From the NCBI GenBank assembly GCA_905214825.1, contig CAJMNV010000050.1, forward strand, positions 1 to 13,162: DNA of 13,162 nt, given 5' to 3'. The position numbers and the translations under genes were made by a program. Of this stretch, positions 6,125-11,906 are shown piece by piece (within the stretch, counting starts at the first letter, position 1; each line of letters starts with the position of its first letter). This stretch comes from an uncultured bacterium. GTDB taxonomy: Bacteria > Bacillota > Clostridia > Lachnospirales > Anaerotignaceae. The notes below the pieces were generated by a model. The model was not told where the DNA came from and made no database searches. It saw nothing but the letters and a program-made list of their open reading frames with translations.

Positions 6125-6973
6125 ATGGAAAAACAAAAAAGAGATTGGCAAGAAAAAGAACGCAATCAAAAAAATGCAAAAAATACAAAATATGAAAAAC
6201 GCAACAGACAAAACAACCAAGAACCAAAAGAATGGAACGAAAATCAATTAGAAGGCAGAAATGCCATATTGGAAGTACTTAGAAGCGGTAGAGATATTGA
6301 AAAAATATTTGTGGCAAAAGGCAATGTGGAAGGTACTATCAAACGGATTATTGCCATTGCGGCAGAAAAAGGTGTTGTGATACAAGAAGTCAGCAGACAA
6401 AAATTGGACGAGCTTTCACAAACAAAAAATCACCAAGGTGTGATTGCTTTGGTTTCTGCACATGATTATGTGGAAGTGGAAGATATATTGGCAATAGCAA
6501 GAGAAAAAGGCGAAGACCCTTTTGTATTGCTTTTGGACGGTATCACAGACCCACATAATTTGGGTGCAATATTGCGTACCGCAGAATGTGCGGGGGTGCA
6601 TGGTGTGATTATACCAAAACGCCGTTCTGTGGGGTTGAATGCAACCGTTGGCAAAACTTCCGCAGGTGCCATTGAATATATGCCGGTTGCACGTGTGACA
6701 AATATTGTGCATACCATGGAATATTTGAAAAAAGAAGGCCTTTGGATTGCTTGTGCTGATATGAAAGGTTTAGACCATTTTGATACCAATATGAAAGGGC
6801 CTTTGGGCCTTGTGATTGGCAGTGAGGGCGATGGTGTGAGCCGTTTGGTGCGTGAAAATTGTGACTTTACAGCAGCAATTCCCATGTATGGCAAAATATC
6901 ATCATTGAATGCATCTGTGGCGGCAGGGCTTTTGATGTATGAAGTGGTGCGTCAACGTCGTTTTGGAAAATAA
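6125..6973 (+). CDS. rlmB: 23S rRNA 2'-O-ribose methyltransferase, RlmB/TrmH family
   Basis: A SPOUT methyltransferase that uses S-adenosylmethionine to methylate a ribose in 23S rRNA (Gm2251 in E. coli for RlmB; the exact target here is inferred). Residues 1-40 form a Lys/Asn/Gln-rich, probably disordered extension, which makes the 282-residue protein longer than E. coli RlmB. The substrate-binding domain starts at LEGRNAILEVL (42-52). The catalytic domain shows motif 1 DGITDPHNLGAILRTAE (138-154), motif 2 GPLGLVIGSEGDGVSR (215-230) and motif 3 IPMYGKISSLNASVAAGLL (242-260), the knot that holds the cofactor. The start at 6125 follows AAAAGGAGAA. The frame is open from 6098, but that part overlaps the hairpin. 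The Bacillus counterpart yacO occupies the same position. Confidence 0.93.
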   Translation: MEKQKRDWQEKERNQKNAKNTKYEKRNRQNNQEPKEWNENQLEGRNAILEVLRSGRDIEKIFVAKGNVEGTIKRIIAIAAEKGVVIQEVSRQKLDELSQTKNHQGVIALVSAHDYVEVEDILAIAREKGEDPFVLLLDGITDPHNLGAILRTAECAGVHGVIIPKRRSVGLNATVGKTSAGAIEYMPVARVTNIVHTMEYLKKEGLWIACADMKGLDHFDTNMKGPLGLVIGSEGDGVSRLVRENCDFTAAIPMYGKISSLNASVAAGLLMYEVVRQRRFGK

Positions 6974-7001
6974 GTCCAATTACGAAATATGGAACATAAC
7001 A

Positions 7002-7030
7002 TTGCAAAATACAACAATATATGGTAGTCT
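7002..7030 (+). promoter_or_regulatory. possible promoter upstream of yacP
   Basis: TTGCAA (7002-7007), a 17-base spacer and TAGTCT (7025-7030) preceded by TGG as an extended -10 element. Both hexamers are imperfect. The 90-base gap between rlmB and yacP is the largest in this gene run after the one before cysS, which makes an internal start plausible. Confidence 0.33.
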
Positions 7031-7063
7031 GAATAGAAACCAAATAGAAGGGAGGAATAGCTG

Positions 7064-7582
7064 TTGCAAGAAGATTTTCTGCTGGTAGATGGTTACAATA
7101 TCATTCATGCTTGGGAAGAGCTCAAAGAGTTGGCAAGAGATGTCAGTTTAGAAAGTGCCAGACAGAAATTGATGGATATTCTTTCCAATTATAAAGGTAT
7201 GAGAACTACGACAATTATATTGGTATTTGATGCATATTTGGTAAAAGGCAGTATTGGTTCTGTGACAAAATACAATAATATTTATGTGGTGTATACCAAA
7301 GAAGCAGAAACCGCAGACCATTATATCGAACGTGTTGTGACATCATTACCAAAATATTATCATGTAAGAGTGGCAACTGGCGATAGTTTGGAACAACTGA
7401 TTATATATGGACAAGGGGCTGTGCGTATGAGTGCCAAAGAATTATACCAAAGTGTCCATGAAATGCAAAAGGAATTGCGAAAGCAATATATTGAAAACAA
7501 ACCACCGAAAAATAATATGCTTTCTGACCATTTAGATGCAGAGTCATTGGCTTTTTTGGAAGCATTGCGGCGGACAAAATAA
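7064..7582 (+). CDS. yacP: NYN-domain ribonuclease, YacP/Rae1 family
   Basis: In Bacillus the counterpart, renamed Rae1, is an endoribonuclease that cuts mRNA in the ribosomal A site. This 172-residue protein has the PIN-like NYN fold. The N-terminal LLVDGYNIIHAW carries Asp9, IILVFDAYLVKGS is the second strand with an acidic residue, and EAETADHYIERV and VATGDSLEQ supply the remaining acidic metal ligands. A basic helical tail (about 130-172) follows. The start is TTG at 7064, chosen because GGAGG at 7051-7055 is eight bases upstream and the DGYN motif falls at the family's usual distance. It lies between rlmB and sigH as in Bacillus. Confidence 0.9.
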   Translation: MQEDFLLVDGYNIIHAWEELKELARDVSLESARQKLMDILSNYKGMRTTTIILVFDAYLVKGSIGSVTKYNNIYVVYTKEAETADHYIERVVTSLPKYYHVRVATGDSLEQLIIYGQGAVRMSAKELYQSVHEMQKELRKQYIENKPPKNNMLSDHLDAESLAFLEALRRTK

Positions 7583-7602
7583 AAAGAAAGCAGAGGTTTT
7601 GT

Positions 7603-8256
7603 ATGACGTATCAGAAAACAACACAACAAGAAAACAGCCAGAAAGATGAACGACTGGTACAAGAAGCACAAAATGGCAATCCATTTGCAGAAGCGGAATT
7701 GTTGGATAAATACAAACCATTTGTGAAAGCAAAATCCCGTGCATATTTTTTGATTGGTGCTGATAGTGAGGATATTATACAAGAAGGTATGATTGGTTTG
7801 TATAAGGCAATACGAGATTATGACAAACAAAAAAATGCATCTTTTCGCAGTTTTGCGGAGTTGTGCGTCAACCGACAAATGATTACGGCGATAAAAGCGG
7901 CAACCAGACAGAAACACCAACCATTGAATACATATATTTCATTGAATAAACCAGTGTTTGAAGGGGAGTCTGAAGAAACGTATTTGGATATGTTGCAAGA
8001 AGGGGCATTGCTCAATCCAGAAGCATTGTTGATTGGACAAGAAAATAAAATGTTTTTAGAAAATCAAATGGTGAAAAATCTGAGTAGATTTGAAAGTCAT
8101 GTATTGACATTGTACTTGCAAGGACGCAGTTATTTTGAAATTGCACATATGTTAAAAAAATCAGAAAAATCCATTGATAATGCATTGCAAAGAGTGAAGA
8201 AAAAGCTAGAAAAATTTGTATTGGAAAAAAATCTTGACGAAATACAATCAGTGTGA
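7603..8256 (+). CDS. sigH: RNA polymerase sigma-H factor
   Basis: SigH directs RNA polymerase to early-sporulation and stationary-phase promoters. Region 2 (about 30-110) contains YKPFVKAKSRAYFLIGADSE, DIIQEGMIGLYKAIRDYD and AELCVNRQMITAIKAATRQK, all close to Bacillus SigH. Region 4 (about 158-205) has the helix-turn-helix FESHVLTLYLQGRSYFEIAH followed by SIDNALQRVKKKLEKF, which reads the -35 box. The length of 217 residues is standard. The ribosome binding site is weak (GAGG, 7593-7596), which suggests low basal translation. Its stop codon lies inside a promoter for the tRNA-Thr gene, and a hairpin follows. In Bacillus the next genes are rpmGB, secE and nusG; here they are replaced by tRNA-Thr and the aro operon. 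Confidence 0.95.
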   Translation: MTYQKTTQQENSQKDERLVQEAQNGNPFAEAELLDKYKPFVKAKSRAYFLIGADSEDIIQEGMIGLYKAIRDYDKQKNASFRSFAELCVNRQMITAIKAATRQKHQPLNTYISLNKPVFEGESEETYLDMLQEGALLNPEALLIGQENKMFLENQMVKNLSRFESHVLTLYLQGRSYFEIAHMLKKSEKSIDNALQRVKKKLEKFVLEKNLDEIQSV

Positions 8257-8262
8257 TATACT
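8234..8262 (+). promoter_or_regulatory. promoter for tRNA-Thr inside the end of sigH
   Basis: TTGACG (8234-8239) and TATACT (8257-8262) are separated by 17 bases. The sigH stop codon TGA (8254-8256) doubles as the TGn extended -10 element. The predicted start is near 8269, about 30 bases before the tRNA. Confidence 0.68.
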
Positions 8263-8274
8263 ATTTTAGTCAAC

Positions 8275-8299
8275 GGAAGAAAATATTTTTCTTCCTTTT
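8275..8299 (+). terminator. terminator-like hairpin abutting tRNA-Thr
   Basis: A perfect 9-bp stem GGAAGAAAA/TTTTCTTCC (8275-8283 with 8287-8295), loop TAT, then TTTT and immediately the first tRNA base. It can end sigH transcripts, but it also lies on the path from the tRNA promoter, so it must be leaky or act as a leader structure for RNase P cleavage. Confidence 0.65.
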
Positions 8300-8372
8300 G
8301 CTACCGTGGCTCAGTCGGTAGAGCGTCGCCTTGGTAAGGCGGAGGTCACGGGTTCAAGTCCCGTCGGTAGCT
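8300..8372 (+). tRNA. tRNA-Thr (anticodon GGT)
   Basis: A complete 73-nt cloverleaf. The acceptor GCTACCG pairs with CGGTAGC, with discriminator T at 8372. The D arm is GCTC/GAGC and the anticodon stem TCGCC/GGCGG encloses TTGGTAA, with anticodon GGT at 8333-8335. The T arm is CGGG/CCCG around TTCAAGT. No CCA is encoded. It has its own terminator. Confidence 0.95.
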
Positions 8373-8379
8373 TTGATAG

Positions 8380-8409
8380 AAGCCTTGATTTTCAAGGCTT
8401 TTATTTTTT
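8380..8409 (+). terminator. intrinsic terminator of tRNA-Thr
   Basis: A perfect 9-bp stem AAGCCTTGA/TCAAGGCTT, loop TTT, then TTATTTTTT. It isolates the sigH and tRNA region from the aro operon. Confidence 0.93.
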
Positions 8410-8524
8410 CTGAATGTACATTTACATTTTAGCCGTTTTTGGAAGCGAATCAATGCACGGATTCATAACTGTATTGACTTCGTTTCTTTTTTTGTTTTGT
8501 TAATATTAAATGATAATGCATAAA

Positions 8525-8549
8525 AATGTGTGGGAATTTCTTACACATT
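8525..8549. repeat. inverted repeat upstream of the aro promoter
   Basis: An 11-bp inverted repeat (8525-8535 with 8539-8549, two G-U as RNA). The outer seven bases AATGTGT/ACACATT are perfect. It ends 33 bases before the -35 box of the aro promoter and has no adjacent T tract, so it looks more like a protein-binding palindrome than a terminator. The remaining sequence of 8410-8581 is very AT-rich and I see nothing else in it. Confidence 0.4.
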
Positions 8550-8581
8550 GTACAGAAAATTGTTTTTTTTAAAAAGAGGGG

Positions 8582-8610
8582 TTTACTTTCTTTTTGCTTT
8601 GTGCTAGTAT
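8582..8610 (+). promoter_or_regulatory. promoter of the aro operon and leader
   Basis: TTTACT (8582-8587), a 17-base spacer and TAGTAT (8605-8610) preceded by the TGC extended -10 element. The predicted start near 8617 would leave about 25 bases before the leader peptide start, with room for its ribosome binding site. Confidence 0.65.
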
Positions 8611-8641
8611 GAGAAAAATAACTTGACGAAAGAGGTTGCTG

Positions 8642-8722
8642 ATGATGACAAACAATCAAATAAATATGATTTCTGCAACTACATACTTTTATTTTTACCG
8701 TGTTTTCAGACATTCCAAGTGA
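8642..8722 (+). CDS. Tyr/Phe-rich attenuator leader peptide (26 aa)
   Basis: A short reading frame not previously counted as a gene because of its size. Two ATGs stand side by side (8642, 8645), with AAAGAGG at 8629-8635 in good position for either. The peptide contains TTYFYFYRVF at residues 13-22: codons 15-19 read TAC TTT TAT TTT TAC and codon 22 is TTC. That gives three Tyr and three Phe in eight codons, in a 26-residue peptide with no other Tyr or Phe. The stop codon TGA (8720-8722) lies inside the 5' strand of the antiterminator pairing. By analogy with the pheA and trp leader peptides, ribosome stalling on these codons would report shortage of charged tRNA-Tyr or tRNA-Phe. The function is inferred; the sequence features are direct. 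Confidence 0.88.
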   Translation: MMTNNQINMISATTYFYFYRVFRHSK

Positions 8723-8830
8723 ATTTTACTGTTAAGAAAAGACGGTTCGTTTTGTTGTTTTTTTCTTATAAGAAAGTCGGGATATTTGAGGCTTCGCAGT
8801 GAAATTCGCTGTGAGGTCTTTCTTTATTTT
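8697..8830 (+). promoter_or_regulatory. ribosome-mediated attenuator of the aro operon
   Basis: Three competing pairings are visible. Segment 1 with 2: 8697-8707 pairs with 8736-8746 (10 bp, one G-G mismatch); its 5' strand starts at the last Tyr codon. Antiterminator: AGTGAATTTTACTG (8718-8731) pairs along all 14 bases with CAGTGAAATTCGCT (8797-8810), two of them G-U. Terminator: 8788-8799 pairs with 8809-8820. The antiterminator uses the end of the terminator's 5' strand, its loop and the first two bases of its 3' strand, so they cannot coexist. A ribosome stalled at codons 15-19 would open segment 1 and leave 8718-8731 free, giving readthrough. A ribosome reaching the stop codon would cover 8718-8731, giving termination. 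Confidence 0.82.
8788..8830 (+). terminator. attenuator terminator before aroF
   Basis: A 12-bp stem GAGGCTTCGCAG/CTGTGAGGTCTT, including several G-U pairs, with a nine-base loop, followed by TCTTTATTTT. The stem lies 63 bases before the aroF start. The G-U pairs make it weaker than the constitutive terminators in this window, which suits a conditional structure. Confidence 0.8.
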
Positions 8831-8893
8831 GGGACTTTTACAGAATTTGATAATAAAAAGTGAAACAGATATACCATGAAGGAGGCATTTGAC

Positions 8894-9904
8894 ATGATTA
8901 TTGTATTGAAACAAAACGTAAAACAAGAACAGGTAGAAAATTTGAAGGCTTGGATACACAGCCTAGGTCTTGATACACATATTTCTGTTGGAAAACAACA
9001 TACTATCATTGGTTTGGTGGGCGATACTTCACAAGTAGATGTGGATTTGGTAGGAGCGTTGGATATTGTAGAAAGTGTGAAAAAAATTCAAGAACCATTC
9101 AAAAATGCAAATTCTAAATTTCACAGCGAACCATTGGTGGTAGATATAGCAGGTGTGAAAATTGGTGGTGGAAATTTCCAAATCATTGCAGGCCCATGCT
9201 CTGTGGAGTCAAAAGAACAAGTTTGCTATGTTGCAGAATGTGTGAAAAAATCAGGTGCAGGATTACTCAGAGGTGGTGCATTCAAACCTCGTACTTCTCC
9301 TTATGCATTCCAAGGATTGAAAGGCGAAGGGATTGCATTGTTGGAAGAAGCAAAAGCAAAAACAGGTTTGCCGATTGTCTCAGAAATTATGAATATTTCT
9401 CATTTGGAAATGTTTGAGCCTGTGGATTTGATACAGGTAGGGGCAAGAAATATGCAAAATTTTGATTTGCTCAGAGAATTGGGTAAAACAAGAAAACCGA
9501 TTTTGTTGAAAAGAGGACTTGCAAACACCATTGATGAATGGTTGATGAGTGCAGAATACATTATGGCAGGTGGCAATGAAAATGTCATATTGTGCGAAAG
9601 AGGTATCCGTACTTTTGAAACAAGAACAAGAAACACACTGGATTTATCTGTCATTCCTGTTTTGAAAAAATTGACCCATTTACCCATTATCATTGACCCA
9701 AGCCATGCTTTGGGATATGCACATATGGTAAAACCTATGGCAATGGCGGCAACCGCAGCAGGGGCAGATGGCTTGATGCTTGAAGTACACAATGACCCTA
9801 CAAAAGCATTGTGTGATGGTGCACAATCTTTGACACCAGAAGCATTTGATGATGTGGCAAAAGCAGTATTCCAAATCAGACCATTTGCTTGTAAATTTAA
9901 TTAA
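8894..9904 (+). CDS. aroF: 3-deoxy-7-phosphoheptulonate (DAHP) synthase, type I beta
   Basis: This enzyme condenses phosphoenolpyruvate with erythrose 4-phosphate, the first step of the shikimate pathway. Residues 1-70 form a small ferredoxin-like domain, in the Thermotoga-type enzyme the feedback site for Tyr and Phe. The barrel follows with GPCSVES (100-106), LLRGGAFKPRTSPYAFQG (124-141), GARNM (183-187), LLKRG (204-208), CERGIRTFE (234-242), DPSHALG (268-274) and LEVHNDP (296-302). These supply the metal ligands (Cys102, His271, Glu297 by position) and phosphate-binding residues. The 336-residue length fits this class. The start at 8894 is set by AAGGAGG at 8879-8885; an ATG at 8876 overlaps that site. 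First gene after the attenuator, so its expression and activity may both respond to aromatic amino acids. Confidence 0.95.
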   Translation: MIIVLKQNVKQEQVENLKAWIHSLGLDTHISVGKQHTIIGLVGDTSQVDVDLVGALDIVESVKKIQEPFKNANSKFHSEPLVVDIAGVKIGGGNFQIIAGPCSVESKEQVCYVAECVKKSGAGLLRGGAFKPRTSPYAFQGLKGEGIALLEEAKAKTGLPIVSEIMNISHLEMFEPVDLIQVGARNMQNFDLLRELGKTRKPILLKRGLANTIDEWLMSAEYIMAGGNENVILCERGIRTFETRTRNTLDLSVIPVLKKLTHLPIIIDPSHALGYAHMVKPMAMAATAAGADGLMLEVHNDPTKALCDGAQSLTPEAFDDVAKAVFQIRPFACKFN

Positions 9905-9938
9905 AACGAACTGAATATAGTAGAAAGAGGTGGCATAT

Positions 9939-10787
9939 ATGAAAATTGGCGTTGTGGGACTAGGACTGATTGGCGGTTCTTTGGCAAAAGCGATAAAACA
10001 AAAAACAACTCATGAAGTGATTGGATGGGATAAAGCAGAACATGTACGATTGGGGGCAATCATGGCAGAAGCAGTCGATGGTTGTATGGAAGATGGCAAT
10101 CCAAAAGATTGCGATGTGGTGCTTTTGGCACTGTATCCACAAGCAACGATTGATTATGTGACACAATATGCAGGTGTATTCAAAAAAGGGGCTTTGCTTG
10201 CAGATTGCTCAGGGGTAAAACGTGTGGTTTGTGATGGATTGCAAGATATTGCAAAACAACATGATTTTGTATTTGTGGGGGCACACCCCATGGCAGGTAT
10301 CGAACGTTCTGGTTTTACTTATTCCAAAGCAGATTTGTTTGATGGTGCAACAATGATATTAACCCCTTACACAGGTACAGACATCAAAGATGTAAACACA
10401 TTAAGCGAATTATTCAAAAGTATGGGATTTGGTCGTATGCAAGTGACAACACCAGAAGAACATGACAAAATGATTGCATATACTTCGCAATTGGCACATG
10501 TGGTTTCCAGTGCATATATCAAAAGTGAACTTTCTCCAAAATTTAAAGGATTTTCCGCAGGCAGTTTTCATGATATGACAAGAGTTGCAAAATTAAATGA
10601 AACGATGTGGACAGAATTATTTTTGCAAAATAAAGATTATTTGGCAGAAGAAATTGATGGTTTGATTGCAAGATTGCAGTCATATAGCGATGTGATACAA
10701 AAAGGTGATGCCAAGACATTGCAAGAGATGTTAAAAGATGGCAAACAAAAAAGGTTGGCTGTGGACGATGTCAAAGAATTTGATTGA
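9939..10787 (+). CDS. tyrA: prephenate dehydrogenase
   Basis: TyrA oxidatively decarboxylates prephenate to 4-hydroxyphenylpyruvate with NAD+, the tyrosine-specific branch. The N-terminal Rossmann motif is GLGLIGGS (7-14). HPMAG (116-120), YTSQLAHVVSSAY (181-193, with His187) and SFHDMTRVA (209-217, with Arg215) form the prephenate site in the C-terminal helical domain. The protein ends at 282 residues directly after the catalytic domains. Bacillus TyrA is about 90 residues longer and carries an ACT domain, which is absent here, so classical feedback binding of tyrosine is not expected through that route. The start at 9939 follows AAAGAGG at 9924-9930. It lies 34 bases after aroF and 9 bases before aroB. 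Confidence 0.95.
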   Translation: MKIGVVGLGLIGGSLAKAIKQKTTHEVIGWDKAEHVRLGAIMAEAVDGCMEDGNPKDCDVVLLALYPQATIDYVTQYAGVFKKGALLADCSGVKRVVCDGLQDIAKQHDFVFVGAHPMAGIERSGFTYSKADLFDGATMILTPYTGTDIKDVNTLSELFKSMGFGRMQVTTPEEHDKMIAYTSQLAHVVSSAYIKSELSPKFKGFSAGSFHDMTRVAKLNETMWTELFLQNKDYLAEEIDGLIARLQSYSDVIQKGDAKTLQEMLKDGKQKRLAVDDVKEFD

Positions 10788-10796
10788 GGAAGTGAA

Positions 10797-11906
10797 ATGA
10801 TGAAAACGGTAACAGTAAATACCAATATCCCTTATACAATACAAATTGGAAATGGTATTCTTACACAAATTGGAAAACAAATGCAAGCTGTTGTTGCACC
10901 ATGCAAAGCAACAATCATTACAGATGATACTGTATGTGATTTATATGCACCGATTGTGAAACAATCGTTAGAGCAAGCTGGCTACACAGTATGTCAATAC
11001 ACATTTCCAGCGGGTGAAGCTTCCAAAAATATCATAACATGGAGTCATATTTTAGAATTTCTCGCAGAACAAGAAATGACAAGAAAAGATGTCATTGTGG
11101 CATTGGGCGGCGGTGTTGTGGGAGATATGGCAGGTTTTGCGGCAGCTGTGTATCAAAGAGGGATTGCATTTGTGCAAATTCCCACGACATTTTTGGCAGC
11201 GATTGATGCATCAGTAGGTGGCAAAACAGCCATTGACTTAAATGCAGGAAAAAATTTAGCAGGGGCATTCCATCAGCCAAGGTTGGTGGTTTGTGATACT
11301 GAAATTTTGAAAAACCTACCAGAACACATATTTGCAGATGGTGTGGCAGAAGCATTGAAATATGGTGTGATTGGCAATAAAGCGTTGTTTTTACAAGTGG
11401 CAAAAGGAGATATACACAACCATTTGGAAGAAATTGTGGAAATGTGTGTATCCATGAAACGAGATATTGTGGAAAAAGATGAAACCGAACAAGGTGACAG
11501 AAAATTGTTGAATTTGGGGCATACATTCGGTCATGCCATAGAATGGAAAAGTAATTTTCAAATGACACATGGGCAGGCTGTAGGCATTGGTATGGTATTG
11601 GTGGCAAGGGCAGCAGAGCAAATGGGCAAAGCAAAAAAAGGAATCACAAAACAGATAGAACATGCATTGCAAAACAATCATTTGCCTGTGGATTGTGCTT
11701 ATTTAGCAAAGGATTTGACAGAAGGCACATTGCATGACAAAAAAAGAAAAGGTGATGTTATACAATTTGTGTTTCCATGTGATATTGGACAGTGTGAAAT
11801 TGTGGATATTTCCGTTTCGGATGTGCAGAAATTGGCAGAAATTGCAATGGGAAAACAGGGGGTTTATGATGAATATCAAAATTGGGAAAAAACAGTTACA
11901 AGGTGA
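10797..11906 (+). CDS. aroB: 3-dehydroquinate synthase
   Basis: AroB converts DAHP to 3-dehydroquinate in the second shikimate step, using catalytic NAD+ and a divalent metal. The 369-residue protein has the NAD-binding GGGVVGDMAG (104-113), then IPTTFLAAIDASVGGKTAID (128-147). The metal ligands are Glu185 (VAEALKYG), His242 (LGHTFGH) and His258 (MTHGQA). All family elements are in place and the length is normal. Two adjacent ATGs are possible starts (10797, 10800). GAGGA at 10786-10790 overlaps the tyrA stop codon and suits both. The last 38 bases overlap aroA in another frame, which suggests translational coupling. Confidence 0.96.
   Translation: MMKTVTVNTNIPYTIQIGNGILTQIGKQMQAVVAPCKATIITDDTVCDLYAPIVKQSLEQAGYTVCQYTFPAGEASKNIITWSHILEFLAEQEMTRKDVIVALGGGVVGDMAGFAAAVYQRGIAFVQIPTTFLAAIDASVGGKTAIDLNAGKNLAGAFHQPRLVVCDTEILKNLPEHIFADGVAEALKYGVIGNKALFLQVAKGDIHNHLEEIVEMCVSMKRDIVEKDETEQGDRKLLNLGHTFGHAIEWKSNFQMTHGQAVGIGMVLVARAAEQMGKAKKGITKQIEHALQNNHLPVDCAYLAKDLTEGTLHDKKRKGDVIQFVFPCDIGQCEIVDISVSDVQKLAEIAMGKQGVYDEYQNWEKTVTR

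Noticed and set aside
8474..8506. TTGACT at 8474 as a second promoter for the aro operon
   Set aside because: No acceptable -10 hexamer occurs at 16-18 bases; the nearest TAATAT is 21 bases away.
8450..8713. 87-codon - strand frame in the gap before aroF
   Set aside because: No ribosome binding site and a low-complexity Lys/Ser/Phe composition; it overlaps the leader peptide and aro promoter, which have better support.
8762..8775. Palindrome TTTCTTATAAGAAA as an operator
   Set aside because: It lies inside the attenuator RNA between the antiterminator strands and is AT-only apart from one C/G pair; a chance palindrome or minor RNA hairpin is more likely.
11092..11634. 180-codon open frame antisense to aroB
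   Set aside because: Low-complexity antisense translation with no start signals; it fully overlaps conserved AroB active-site sequence.
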